From: Candidatus Saccharibacteria bacterium UBA6040
Lineage (GTDB): Bacteria; Patescibacteriota; Saccharimonadia; Saccharimonadales; Saccharimonadaceae
Assembly (NCBI GenBank): GCA_002429245.1
Contig: DIZA01000002.1
Span: 139,399-203,398, forward strand
Reading direction: 5' to 3'
Length of the DNA stretch: 64,000 nucleotides
In this document: positions 16,813 to 25,423 of the stretch, piece by piece
How the letters are laid out: each line of letters starts with the position of its first letter
How positions within the stretch are numbered: the stretch's first letter is position 1
Notes under the pieces: generated by a model
What the model saw: the letters and a program-made list of their open reading frames with translations, nothing else
What the model was told of the DNA's origin: nothing
Database searches by the model: none
Position numbers and translations under genes: made by a program

Positions 16813-19800
16813 TTAGATACGATCGTCAAGCAAGTCCTGCTCGAAATCGAGAAGCCCGCGATAGGTCGGTTCGTAGCTTGAGGTATCTGGCAGATCGAGT
16901 GCAATAATATGCTTCCAGACTTTACCGATGAGTTCCGCAAAACGGGCCAGTTCTTCCTTATCGAACGCCATATCAAGGGTGCTAATTTCATTCGAACGGT
17001 TTGGTTCGATGAACTCAAGCCGCCCTTCGGTAACCGTGTAGTTGCTATAATCGCGGGATCGTTCGACAAGAAGTTTGTAGAACAGCAGTTGTTGGCGATA
17101 CTTGTGGAGTTTAATCTTGTCGTATTCGGTAGTTGTCTTCCAGCTGGCGACCGCTTTCCCTGTTTTGTAATCAGTGACGATCATCGTTTTTTCTGACTTG
17201 TCGATATCAGCGACGTCGATCATACCTGTTAAATGTGCGTCATCAAGGTAGACTTCTTGGCTGGAAAAGTTGAGCTCGGTCTTTTGCGTATTCGTAAATG
17301 TATCGTATTTTTGCGAGAGGAATACTTGTAGTTGCTCACTTCCCTTTTGGTGATAGGTTGCATAATCAAGCGGATTCAAGCGTTCATTTGTCAGGTTTGT
17401 TTCGAAATCGTGAAGGATATCTTCAAGCGGTTTTTTCTCACCCGTTGCGACGACGTGAATGTGCGCTTGCTGTAATGTCGCGTGAATAGCGGTTCCATAT
17501 GATGCAGCTGGCGATTTGGTCGACGGGAAATGCAAAAGATTGCCCAGCAAGAACATCTGAGGCCCGCCATGCGTGACATCAAGGAAATTGTTCAAATGTG
17601 TCGCACTGAGCTTGTAATTCTCGAGAGACGGCTTTAAAAGCTCGATAAGGTCGGCTGTTGGCGTGGTGAGTGGTTCGTACCAGGCAAGTTCAGCGGATAC
17701 GACACGGTCGGCCTCATTTGATGGTGCAATCGAAATTGGTTCAAGGTCAGCGTCACTAAGGAAACTAGCGATAAGTGTTTGCTTGTCCTTATCGTCTGAT
17801 GCGCTAAAACTAATGCGAAGTTTTGTTTTGGCACGAGTCATCGCAACGTAGAAGAGACGTAATCTTTCATCGGCAGAATCACCCGCATTGGCCAGTGGAA
17901 GATTTTCGGGATAACCAATGTTGCGACTCATGCCCCTGGCCTTTTCGCCCCAGATATTATCCACGCTATTGAAGATATAGACGGTTTCGAATTCCAGCCC
18001 CTTCGACTTGTGGGCAGTCATCAGATTGACGGCGACTGATTGTGTATCAGCAAGGTGCGAGACGGACAGCGTCGTGCCGATGCGACGATGCAGCTCAACA
18101 AAGCCGAGGTACGATTCGACGGTTAGAGTGTCTTTATTGTGGTATTCGCGTAGTTTTGAACGGATGGTTCGCAGTGCGGCGAGAAAGTCCAAATACTCAG
18201 AAGGATTCTCATCCAGTCGTTCTTGGCCAAAGAAATATTCGTAGAAAGGACTATTTTTTGCCGGCACGACAGTGTCTTCAACTTTGCCAATCATACGATC
18301 GATCATTGGTTCAAGTGGCGTGTACTGCGATAGTGCCGCCAGTTCGATCAACCAACTATGGATATCGAGGAAACGTGGCGTTGTCGCCATGATGTCTAGC
18401 CAATGTTTACGTGCAGTATAGGCGTCGGTGCTGAGTTGCCATAGTTCAATTGGGCTAATTTTCCATGCAGGATGTGCCAATAGCTCCGGGAGCAATGAGT
18501 TTGCAAGATCGTGCTGACCTTTTCCAAGCGCAACGATCACTCGACTGAGTTGTTCGATAACAATGATCGGTGGTTGATCCAAAACGTTTTCTTGACGTTC
18601 GTAGTTAACGGCAATGCCCGAGCGGTAGAAATATGGTAATAAGTTTTGAATTTCTTTATGTTGACGAGTTAAGACGACGATATCATTTGGCGAGACGCCA
18701 CTTTTGATTTCTGTTGCAATACTATCAACGATCCAGTGTCGCTCGTGATCGATTGACTCGGCTTTGTACAGCTCGACTTCACCCGAAATACCCTTGTTGC
18801 CTGTGAGCTGTTTATTAATATCTTCGTATATACTTTCAAGGCGATCGTTGCCTTGCACGATGACTGAACGAGCCCTAGAAATCACGTCGTCACCTGATCG
18901 ATAATTATCAGTCAGGACGACGCGTTGCACGGCTGGATACGATTCTTGGAACTCGAGGATGTTACTGATATCAGCGCCCTGAAAACTATAGATCGCTTGG
19001 TCGTCGTCACCAACTACCATTAAGTTTGGCTTGCCTTCATTCACTGGGTTTGACGTCAAACTGTGAAGAATACGGGTCTGCGCCAAGTTGGTATCTTGGA
19101 ATTCGTCGACCATGATGTACAGATATTTTTCTTGTAAGTTAAATCGCAAATCATCGTGGACTTCCATCGCATGTACGACTTGCAAGATCATATCATCGTA
19201 ATCAAAGAGGCCTTCTTGTTCCATGTGGCTGAGGTATTCAAAATAAATGTAGGCAAGCGCGCGTAGTTTCACCAACTGTGCGCGGGATTTAAAAATGTAG
19301 TCGCCTTTTTCATTTTTTACAAACCATTTCTTTTTCCATGCAGTGATAGGCTTCGTCGGGTGATCATTTGCTGCCTGTTCGAGAGTGATCGACAGTGCGT
19401 CTGTAATAACTCGAATCAGTGGCAAAACTTCAAATAACGTTGCTGCTTCGTCGGCTCGTTTTTGTAGTTCGGGCATCACCGTGCCAAGTTTTTCGTGTGT
19501 CGTTTTACTGACGGTACCGACGATGTGCGGAACAATCAAGCGCTCTGCATAATCAATTGCGGCTTCACTTTCGTCAAGAATCGCGAGGAGCTCGTCGCTT
19601 GTTAAACCACTTCGTTTTAGTTCTGAGATAACTCGGGCTGCATCAGCTTGGTGAGTGTATTCGCCGTTCATCGTACTAGCAAGCGGGTTCTTGTATTCAA
19701 GGCTATCAAAAATAGCGCGCAGAATTTCGTAACGGTTGACATCATCGGCTGGCTGGAACAGTGCACCACGATAAAAGAATTCGCGGTTTTGATTAATCGT

Positions 19801-20088
19801 TTCAGTACCGAATCCATGGAAGGTGTGAATGGCAACTTTATACGCATCTTTTCCGACGATTCCAATAAGACGTTCGCGCATTGCCGCTGCGCCACTTTCC
19901 GTGAAAGTTAAACACAGAATATTTTCAGGTAACGTGTCCGTTTTCTTGAGGATATTAGCAACGCGGACACTTAAAAGCTCGGTCTTTCCCGTTCCAGGTC
20001 CGGCAATCACCATGACTGGTCCCTCGATAAGATCTACCGCTTGTTTTTGTGCAGTGTTGAGCTGCTGGTATCGCTTCTCAAAATCCAT
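16813..20088 (-). CDS. UvrD/PcrA-type superfamily 1 helicase with C-terminal nuclease domain
   Basis: A 1091-aa DNA repair or recombination enzyme. N-terminal SF1 helicase motifs: Q motif LNTAQKQAV, P-loop AGPGTGKT (29-36), TFTESGAAAMRER (Ia), VDEFQDTN (327-334), VVGDDDQAIYSFQGA (III) and the later LMTAHKSKGLEF and VAMTRAK motifs. The C-terminal part (about 870-1060) has a PD-(D/E)XK nuclease signature: GTAIHATLQ, then GMIDVADI and VTDYKTGK, then HKYRQQLLFYK. This AddA/AddB-like fusion suggests double-strand-break processing. An extended -10 (TGT-TATAAT) ends 8 nt before the ATG. Confidence 0.92.
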   Translation of the reverse strand: MDFEKRYQQLNTAQKQAVDLIEGPVMVIAGPGTGKTELLSVRVANILKKTDTLPENILCLTFTESGAAAMRERLIGIVGKDAYKVAIHTFHGFGTETINQNREFFYRGALFQPADDVNRYEILRAIFDSLEYKNPLASTMNGEYTHQADAARVISELKRSGLTSDELLAILDESEAAIDYAERLIVPHIVGTVSKTTHEKLGTVMPELQKRADEAATLFEVLPLIRVITDALSITLEQAANDHPTKPITAWKKKWFVKNEKGDYIFKSRAQLVKLRALAYIYFEYLSHMEQEGLFDYDDMILQVVHAMEVHDDLRFNLQEKYLYIMVDEFQDTNLAQTRILHSLTSNPVNEGKPNLMVVGDDDQAIYSFQGADISNILEFQESYPAVQRVVLTDNYRSGDDVISRARSVIVQGNDRLESIYEDINKQLTGNKGISGEVELYKAESIDHERHWIVDSIATEIKSGVSPNDIVVLTRQHKEIQNLLPYFYRSGIAVNYERQENVLDQPPIIVIEQLSRVIVALGKGQHDLANSLLPELLAHPAWKISPIELWQLSTDAYTARKHWLDIMATTPRFLDIHSWLIELAALSQYTPLEPMIDRMIGKVEDTVVPAKNSPFYEYFFGQERLDENPSEYLDFLAALRTIRSKLREYHNKDTLTVESYLGFVELHRRIGTTLSVSHLADTQSVAVNLMTAHKSKGLEFETVYIFNSVDNIWGEKARGMSRNIGYPENLPLANAGDSADERLRLFYVAMTRAKTKLRISFSASDDKDKQTLIASFLSDADLEPISIAPSNEADRVVSAELAWYEPLTTPTADLIELLKPSLENYKLSATHLNNFLDVTHGGPQMFLLGNLLHFPSTKSPAASYGTAIHATLQQAHIHVVATGEKKPLEDILHDFETNLTNERLNPLDYATYHQKGSEQLQVFLSQKYDTFTNTQKTELNFSSQEVYLDDAHLTGMIDVADIDKSEKTMIVTDYKTGKAVASWKTTTEYDKIKLHKYRQQLLFYKLLVERSRDYSNYTVTEGRLEFIEPNRSNEISTLDMAFDKEELARFAELIGKVWKHIIALDLPDTSSYEPTYRGLLDFEQDLLDDRI

Positions 20089-20166
20089 TACGGTTCATTA
20101 TAACACTGTAGATATGAGTGTTACACCTCAGTCATACCCCTTGATTTGTGCAAGCGCCTCCAGAGG

Positions 20167-20175
20167 TGGTACAAT
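20167..20175 (+). promoter_or_regulatory. Extended -10 promoter, leaderless start
   Basis: TGG-TACAAT ends 7 nt before the ATG at 20183. An in-frame ATG at 20174 overlaps the -10 box and would not be in the transcript. The divergent helicase promoter (20097-20105) is 62 bp away. Confidence 0.65.
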
Positions 20176-20182
20176 GGCACCC

Positions 20183-20671
20183 ATGAACGAACAGGTGTAC
20201 CATGACTTTGCCCTTGAGAAAAGCATCAAGGCTCAATTCGGCGTCATTACCGAGATCGACTCCGTTATTGCTCGCACCTTTCCTGTCAGTCGTACGGCAG
20301 AGGCGACACTTTTCTTGACCAAAAAGAAGCAACTTTTTCTGTATATCGATGCGCAATCAAAACTACTCTTATCTGACGTCCAAAAGATTGTTTCACGGGT
20401 TGGACTGAAGGCTGAACTCTACATGCCACCAAAGAATCGCCCCCACTACTTCGATGAAATTGGGACTGAAAAGTTTCGCGAGATTTTCCCTGGCCGTGGT
20501 CATATTAATCAACAAGATATTGCGTTTTATCGCACGTTGACACCGTATAGCCCTGCACTTATTTTGATTAGCGAAGTGAAGGCTGGCGTCATCTATCAAT
20601 ATGATAGCGATAGTTCAGGCCAATGGCGCCAGAATGCTAAGTTTACGTATCGTCGTATTAAAACAAGTTAA
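20183..20671 (+). CDS. Hypothetical protein (162 aa)
   Basis: A soluble protein of unknown family. The first half alternates hydrophobic strands (ATLFLTKKKQLFLYID) with a helix; the second half contains GTEKFREIFPGRGHINQQDIAFYRTLTPYSPALILIS and ends in a basic tail. No signal peptide, transmembrane helix or catalytic signature is evident. It is divergent from the helicase gene and convergent with a membrane-anchored protein gene. The start at 20183 follows from the -10 box position. Confidence 0.7.
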   Translation: MNEQVYHDFALEKSIKAQFGVITEIDSVIARTFPVSRTAEATLFLTKKKQLFLYIDAQSKLLLSDVQKIVSRVGLKAELYMPPKNRPHYFDEIGTEKFREIFPGRGHINQQDIAFYRTLTPYSPALILISEVKAGVIYQYDSDSSGQWRQNAKFTYRRIKTS

Positions 20672-20674
20672 GAT

Positions 20675-21601
20675 TTACTTGATATTGTCGGTGAGGAATG
20701 TCCCCCACTTTGTGTCCGAGATACTCTTTTGGAGTTCGTCAGAAATCTTGTAACTATCCGCGTTATCGACTGATGGCGTTGCTCGCTTGCCGATGTATCC
20801 GTACCCTGTGTCGAGTGTTGCAAAGTAATAGTTCGTGACGTCACTTGAACCGTTCGTCTGTACGGATAATGTAAGAAGTTTCTTTGTGCCGCCTGTCACG
20901 GTCGATTGTGTGACAACTTTTGCTGTTCCTGCAAGCGCTGGGTCAGCTTTGTTGAGCTGTGCCGTCACGTTGGCATATGAAGTCTGTAATGAGGCGCTCG
21001 ATGCACAAAGGATACTTTGCTCAAACCCAGTCAGTAGTGCATTAACGTAGTCGACAAGTTGACAGACCGTGCCACCATTTACATATGTCGTTGTTTTGTA
21101 GGCACTGAGGGCTGACGTATCTTGCTTTGTTTCCACGTATGAGGCGGCAGCGAGTGCTTTTTGAATGATATCCGTCATAGCAGTTTTGTTCGATGTCCCA
21201 TCAGAGGCAAGCGAGAACTTCAATCCATCTTCAGGGGCGATATTCGTGATGTACGAGTAGCCACTGTGCGGGAAGATGACTGAACTTGTATCCGACGTCA
21301 CGTCAGTACTATCGCTACTAGCGCGGAAAAGCGTATACCCTTTTGCGTCATTAATCGCCGGATCAGCTGCGATCTTATCAATGATATCGCTTGGTTTTGG
21401 ACCGGCGACCGTTGTCGCACCAGGTGCCGTTACTGTGTCACTCGTCTTGCCTTTAAAGAAGACAAGTCCACCAACAGCAAGTCCTGCAGATACAATCACC
21501 ACCAAGGCGGCAAGAAGAATAGCACGTCCTTTGAAAGACTTCTTCTTTATTACCGGGTGCTCATACTGAGCTTTGAGATCATCTAAATTATCGTTATCCA
21601 T
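20675..21601 (-). CDS. Membrane-anchored exported protein, pilin-gene partner
   Basis: A 308-aa protein with a cytosolic head, one membrane helix (about residues 27-50, AILLAALVVIVSAGLAVGG) and a large Ser/Thr-rich outside domain with two cysteines (CQL and ILCASS). The family is not recognised. It follows the fibronectin-pilin gene with only about 20 nt between stop and start, so they form an operon. GGGGAAA 8 nt before the ATG at 21601 favours that start; an in-frame ATG at 21616 is the alternative. It may be an assembly or anchoring factor for the upstream pilin. Confidence 0.7.
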   Translation of the reverse strand: MDNDNLDDLKAQYEHPVIKKKSFKGRAILLAALVVIVSAGLAVGGLVFFKGKTSDTVTAPGATTVAGPKPSDIIDKIAADPAINDAKGYTLFRASSDSTDVTSDTSSVIFPHSGYSYITNIAPEDGLKFSLASDGTSNKTAMTDIIQKALAAASYVETKQDTSALSAYKTTTYVNGGTVCQLVDYVNALLTGFEQSILCASSASLQTSYANVTAQLNKADPALAGTAKVVTQSTVTGGTKKLLTLSVQTNGSSDVTNYYFATLDTGYGYIGKRATPSVDNADSYKISDELQKSISDTKWGTFLTDNIK

Positions 21602-21620
21602 AGTATATTTCCCCATTTGG

Positions 21621-23306
21621 TTATGGTGGGCAGCTTCCTGTCATTGGTAAACAGCCAGGTCCGAATCCACCCTGTCCGCTGGCGCTGATGGTACCCCATC
21701 CGTATGGCGCCCCTGCGCTACAGTTGATAGTCAGGTATCCACGACCGCTTCCCCAAGCAATGCTAGTATTGGTGTAACGGCCATTTCCGCTGGTCGATGC
21801 GCCACCAGACCCTGATCCAGATTTATTAACGTTCCCTGTGATGTGCCACGAGTAGGTATATGACGTTGTTCCTGAAGGACAGGTCCAGTCCCATCCCATT
21901 GATCGGTATTGGTCGTTGTAGATGTTTGCCGTTGGTGCGGTCAGCGTACGACTGACGCTGTTACTTGCAGCAACGTATGGTGATTGGTATGTCGCTGTTT
22001 GGCAGCGAGTGTTGTTGGTTACCTTGAGAGTGTAGTTCCATTGCGGGAAGACGGCATCGACGGTTTGGTAGCTTGCGCCACTTCCCTCTGTCCAGTAAAC
22101 GCCATTCTTGAACCATTGGTAGTACGGGACTGTACCGGCCGTACAGACAGCGTTTGAGGTAACACGTTCGATATTATATTGAGGGTCAGTCTTTGTAATT
22201 GTGAAGGCGGCAGGAACAACGGCTGGACTCATTTGTACCGGTGTTGACCAGTCACTCACCTGAGCTCCTGAACTAGCAGTTGCTTCAACACGGTACCAAT
22301 GAATCTGTCCCGGTGCTTCATCCGTGTAGGTCTTTGTTTGTGTACCCGATCCAGCTGTTTGACTTGCTGACTGTGTTGTTGAGTCTGCTGGGAACGTACT
22401 ACTCGTGCTTCGTTGGATATTGTAGGCTGTCGCGTACGTGACTGTTGGCCAAGAAATAGTAATTTGCGTACCGCTATCGACATTCGCAGTGACGACCGGC
22501 GTTGCGAGCGACCTGGTTGTTGCCGTCGCTTCGTTGGACCACGCACCTTTTTCGCCCGTACTAGACACTGGACGAACAAGGAAGTAATACGTTGTCGAGG
22601 CAGTGAGGCCTGTAATACTCGCGTTGTTGACCGTGCTGCTACTCGTTGAAAGGATCGTCACAAATCCGTTGGTATTGTAGGTTGGACTGGTCGACACTTG
22701 GATTTCGTAGCTAGCCGTGTTTGTGACGGTACTCCAGTTGAGACCAATCGAGGTAAAGCTTGTAGAGTTCGCCGTCAGGTTCGTGATATTACCTGATGTC
22801 GCAATGCTGGTTGAACGACGGCTGGTGATTGTCTTGATCTGTCCATCGGTTTCGTCTTTATACTTCAGTGTAAAGCTTAAACAAGAGCCAGAAGCGGCAC
22901 ATTCTGGGCTACCATCGCCTTGATATTCAAAAAAGTCGACGCCATTTGTCGTCAACGTACTTCCTGAACTCGTACATTTAATCGAGTTCGCATTTGTTAC
23001 GTCGGCGTTTGGGGCCTGAGGTGCAACTAATGTATTTGTATCGACACCCTTTAGCGTAGTCTTTGAAACAATACTTCCTGATGCAGACATCGCGGCACAA
23101 CTTGGGTACTCTCCGTTCAGGTCATAGTACTTTTCAAGTGCTTCAGCGATCACACTGGCGCTTGAAGAACGACGAGCGTCGCGTGTATCACCTTGGTAGC
23201 GACCAAATCCAACAACAGTAATAGTGGCGAGAATTCCGATCACCGCAATAACAACGATAAGCTCAATAAGCGTAAATCCGCGAATTCTTTCCCTAACCCT
23301 ATCCAT
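21621..23306 (-). CDS. Type IV pilin-like protein with fibronectin type III repeats
   Basis: A 561-aa protein. The class III signal is classic: RERIRG|FTLIELIVVIAVIGILATI with Glu at mature position 5, followed by the alpha1 spine. The pseudopilin head (about 40-170) contains YYDLNGEYPSC. After it come at least two fibronectin III-like domains (about 175-360: SIGLNWSTV...YEIQVSTS...TTYYFLVRPVSSTG, then ITISWPTV...YNIQRS) and a Cys-containing Ig-like tail. Ordinary pilins are about 150 aa, so this one carries an adhesin-like extension, probably displayed at a pilus tip or surface. An extended -10 ends 8 nt before the ATG. Confidence 0.85.
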   Translation of the reverse strand: MDRVRERIRGFTLIELIVVIAVIGILATITVVGFGRYQGDTRDARRSSSASVIAEALEKYYDLNGEYPSCAAMSASGSIVSKTTLKGVDTNTLVAPQAPNADVTNANSIKCTSSGSTLTTNGVDFFEYQGDGSPECAASGSCLSFTLKYKDETDGQIKTITSRRSTSIATSGNITNLTANSTSFTSIGLNWSTVTNTASYEIQVSTSPTYNTNGFVTILSTSSSTVNNASITGLTASTTYYFLVRPVSSTGEKGAWSNEATATTRSLATPVVTANVDSGTQITISWPTVTYATAYNIQRSTSSTFPADSTTQSASQTAGSGTQTKTYTDEAPGQIHWYRVEATASSGAQVSDWSTPVQMSPAVVPAAFTITKTDPQYNIERVTSNAVCTAGTVPYYQWFKNGVYWTEGSGASYQTVDAVFPQWNYTLKVTNNTRCQTATYQSPYVAASNSVSRTLTAPTANIYNDQYRSMGWDWTCPSGTTSYTYSWHITGNVNKSGSGSGGASTSGNGRYTNTSIAWGSGRGYLTINCSAGAPYGWGTISASGQGGFGPGCLPMTGSCPP

Positions 23307-23314
23307 ATGACGTT

Positions 23315-23323
23315 ATTGTATCA
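23315..23323 (-). promoter_or_regulatory. Extended -10 promoter of the fibronectin-pilin operon
   Basis: On the minus strand TGA-TACAAT ends 8 nt before the ATG at 23306; the transcript should start within 2 nt of it. Confidence 0.65.
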
Positions 23324-23422
23324 AGCATAAGCGGAGAAGTAAACGTATAAATAAATATGTTATGCCAGGAGTCACCTTAGCTGGTTTAACAGATAAAAAA
23401 TACGTACAAATCAGTCTGAATA

Positions 23423-23431
23423 TGGTAAAAT
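23423..23431 (+). promoter_or_regulatory. Extended -10 promoter of the tRNA gene
   Basis: TGG-TAAAAT lies 28 nt before the tRNA 5' end; a weak -35 (CGTACA) sits 17 nt upstream. Confidence 0.5.
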
Positions 23432-23459
23432 AACTAAGTTCTTTCCACGAATCATACAT

Positions 23460-23534
23460 TGGGGATTCGCCAAGTGGTAAGGCATCGGCTTTTGGTGCCG
23501 ACATTCGGGGGTTCGAATCCCTCATCCCCAGCCA
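23460..23534 (+). tRNA. tRNA-Gln (anticodon TTG)
   Basis: A complete cloverleaf can be folded by eye: acceptor TGGGGAT paired with ATCCCCA, D-arm with GCCAAGTGGTAAGGC, anticodon stem TCGGC/GCCGA around the loop TTTTGGT, T-arm GGGGGTTCGAATCCCTC, discriminator G and a genome-encoded CCA. Anticodon TTG reads CAA and CAG. Confidence 0.96.
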
Positions 23535-23536
23535 AG

Positions 23537-23572
23537 TAAAATTGAGTCCATTTGGACTCTATTTTATTTTCT
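23537..23572 (+). terminator. Terminator after tRNA-Gln
   Basis: GAGTCCA and TGGACTC form a perfect 7-bp stem with a 2-nt gap, flanked by AAAAT on the left and ATTTTATTTT on the right. Confidence 0.75.
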
Positions 23573-23597
23573 CGATATAACTGAGACAATATGTATA

Positions 23598-24083
23598 ATG
23601 CAGAAATTTACTCAAAAATATATCATCGCTCACTTTATTGAAGAGCAACAAGACGGCTATACATTCTCTATGGAAGATTGGCCCCTTCATGTAACCTTAG
23701 CCGGAGTGTTCGCGATTGATGGAAATGCCAACGAATTAATTGGTAGTCTAGGCAAGCAATTAGGTTCTTATCCTGTTTCGCAGGCTAAGGTAATCGCAGA
23801 TGCATTATTTGGTGAAAACAAAGATATTCCGGTGCGTTTAGTCGATCGAACGAAGGATCTCCTTGATCTTCATTATGAAATTGTCAGTGCGCTAAAGGAC
23901 TACGGGGTTCAATTCAATAATCCTGAATTTGCAAATGAAGGATTCGGACCTCACGCAACGATTCAAAAGAACGACCGACTTGAGGTTGGTGATAGTGTGA
24001 AGTTTGACTCAGTCACATTGGTTGATATGTTCCCCGAGCAAGATCCTTACCAACGAAAAATACTCGGCACAGTCTACTTTTAA
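23598..24083 (+). CDS. 2H phosphoesterase / 2'-5' RNA ligase-like protein
   Basis: A 161-aa protein of the 2H phosphoesterase (LigT-like) superfamily, which opens or closes cyclic phosphodiesters in RNA or nucleotides. The two signature motifs are HVTLAGVF (about residue 31) and HATIQK (about residue 118). ATG 23598 lacks a Shine-Dalgarno site; promoter-like TATAAT at 23594-23599 overlaps it, so either transcription starts from weaker upstream boxes near 23576-23590 or translation begins slightly later. It follows the tRNA terminator. Substrate unknown. Confidence 0.8.
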   Translation: MQKFTQKYIIAHFIEEQQDGYTFSMEDWPLHVTLAGVFAIDGNANELIGSLGKQLGSYPVSQAKVIADALFGENKDIPVRLVDRTKDLLDLHYEIVSALKDYGVQFNNPEFANEGFGPHATIQKNDRLEVGDSVKFDSVTLVDMFPEQDPYQRKILGTVYF

Positions 24084-24087
24084 AAAA

Positions 24088-24148
24088 GGAAAGAGCCCGC
24101 CCCTGTTAAGGATGGCTCGTCGACAGTATGGCTGTCGGGCCTTTCTTT
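24088..24148 (+). terminator. Probable terminator of the 2H phosphoesterase gene
   Basis: GAAAGAGCCCG pairs with CGGGCCTTTC with one mismatch and is followed by TTTACTTTT; an inner CGACAG/CTGTCG stem could compete. The rest of the gap to 24191 shows nothing coding. Confidence 0.5.
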
Positions 24149-24191
24149 ACTTTTATGGCGGGAGGCGCAAGCGTAGGCGGAACCGCTTAAC

Positions 24192-25040
24192 TTACGACCC
24201 CTCTCGATACAGTGATCCCTCGGACACTCGCCCCAACACCTCATGCGCCCTGGTAATCACAATGTAGGCGTGCGCATCGATTTCGCGCGCTGCATTCTTG
24301 ACCTTCTCTTCTTCAAACCTGGTAATGACCGCCAGCATCACGCCGTGCGGTTCTTTGTCCTTTGGGTCACTTTCTTTCACGTACGTCACAGGTTCTTCGA
24401 TCAACTCATTAATCACTTTCCCAATTTCGCGAACATGCATACTCACAATCCAAAGACTTCGTGATTCGTTTAAACCTTCAACAGTAATATCAATCGCTTT
24501 GTGGGCGACAAAATAAGCCACCAGTGAATACAATGCCGAATCCCATCCAAACACTAGTCCACCACACATAATGATAAAGCCGTTAATCACGAGAATCGCT
24601 TCACCGATCGAAAAGACAGTCACGCGGTCGATAAGGAGCGCAATCGTATCGGTTCCGTCGATGATCCCTCCGTAGCGAACGACGATACCAACTCCTAGCC
24701 CAACGACGATACCACCAAAAATAGCACCTAGAATCGGAATGTCTGTCAGTCCGTGTGGTGTATGGAATGACGTCAAAATCGCCAACGTCACAATGCCGAT
24801 AGACGACAACAGCGCGAATGTTCTACCGAATTTCTTATAGCCTAGCCAGACAAATGGAATATTAATAATGAGCAAGAATAGACCAATCGGTAGTCCTGTT
24901 AGGCGCGCGATGATGATAGATATACCGGTTACTCCACCATCTATCAGATGATTTGGCAAAAGAAAAAACTGCAGTCCGGCTGCAGTGATGACTCCTCCAA
25001 GGAGTATAAGGCACATTTGTTTGGCGTGAGTTCGAGTAAT
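24192..25040 (-). CDS. YitT family membrane protein (proposed ATT start)
   Basis: A 282-aa protein with five or six membrane helices and a C-terminal DUF2179 domain (ISRTRAHEVLGRVSEGSLY region and AVITRFEEEKVKNAAREIDAHAYIVITRAHEV). The family's opening LLGGVITAAGLQFFLLPNHLIDGGVTGISII is clear. The first ATG in frame (25016) starts right at the hydrophobic helix and has no ribosome site, whereas AAGGAGG (25045-25051) lies 4 nt before an in-frame ATT at 25040, which adds the basic head MTRTHAKQ expected before helix 1. I therefore extend the gene to the ATT. Transport substrate unknown. Confidence 0.8.
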   Translation of the reverse strand: MTRTHAKQMCLILLGGVITAAGLQFFLLPNHLIDGGVTGISIIIARLTGLPIGLFLLIINIPFVWLGYKKFGRTFALLSSIGIVTLAILTSFHTPHGLTDIPILGAIFGGIVVGLGVGIVVRYGGIIDGTDTIALLIDRVTVFSIGEAILVINGFIIMCGGLVFGWDSALYSLVAYFVAHKAIDITVEGLNESRSLWIVSMHVREIGKVINELIEEPVTYVKESDPKDKEPHGVMLAVITRFEEEKVKNAAREIDAHAYIVITRAHEVLGRVSEGSLYREGS

Positions 25041-25063
25041 GGTTCCTCCTTACGTCTTATGCT

Positions 25064-25074
25064 TTCATTGTACC
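25064..25074 (-). promoter_or_regulatory. Extended -10 promoter of the yitT-like gene
   Basis: On the minus strand TGG-TACAAT is followed by about 24 nt of leader carrying AAGGAGG. Its position supports the upstream ATT start. Confidence 0.55.
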
Positions 25075-25117
25075 ATGATCTGTTGGCTTAAGGATATTCA
25101 TTGCCGTACGGATGTTG

Positions 25118-25123
25118 TATAAT
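25118..25123 (+). promoter_or_regulatory. -10 box upstream of the small-ORF transcript
   Basis: TATAAT with TG immediately before it and a poor -35. It would start a transcript near 25130 with about 100 nt of leader. Confidence 0.5.
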
Positions 25124-25129
25124 AATCTT

Positions 25130-25233
25130 GAAAATAAATCCGCCTTGCGGTCTGGCTGGCTAGCCCACAGCACGAACAGATTTGCGGTTTTCTATCGAAC
25201 TAGGGCTGGTCGATAATTAACAAGGAGATCACT
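25130..25233 (+). ncRNA. Structured leader or small RNA region
   Basis: The leader contains CCGC/GCGG and GGCT/AGCC short stems, an ATCGA/TCGAT stem whose loop carries GGGCT, and an AGCCC upstream that could pair with that loop as a pseudoknot. No known riboswitch consensus is recognised. It ends in AAGGAG before the small ORF. Confidence 0.35.
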
Positions 25234-25410
25234 ATGATCGATCGTGAAGAAAAGCGACGAGCAAAAGAGAAACTAGCCCGAGAGCAGTACGATCAGTGGC
25301 GCGATTTATCGCAACCGCCATCTTTGTATGGGTTATTAAACTCTAACAATAAAGATGCACTAAAACACCGCTTTTATGAGCGGTGTTTTTATATGACGAC
25401 GCAAAGATAA
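25234..25410 (+). CDS. Small ORF (58 aa)
   Basis: AAGGAG sits 6 nt before the ATG, so translation is plausible. The peptide starts MIDREEKRRAKEKLAREQYD, a charged helix, and ends in a Cys- and aromatic-containing stretch. The last 15 codons coincide with a perfect terminator-like hairpin, so a ribosome reaching the end would disrupt it. It may be a real small protein, or a translated regulatory ORF. Confidence 0.5.
   Translation: MIDREEKRRAKEKLAREQYDQWRDLSQPPSLYGLLNSNNKDALKHRFYERCFYMTTQR
25370..25396 (+). terminator. Hairpin overlapping the 3' end of the small ORF
   Basis: AAACACCGCT and AGCGGTGTTT form a 10-bp stem around TTTATG, followed by a short T-run (TTTTTAT). It would also serve the convergent DEAH helicase poorly, because the minus strand has only a short U-run. 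Confidence 0.7.
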
Positions 25411-25423
25411 TGGCTCTTTTCGT

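Noticed and set aside
23313..23525. 70-aa open frame opposite tRNA-Gln
   Set aside because: It reads through the tRNA and its promoter; coding is not credible.
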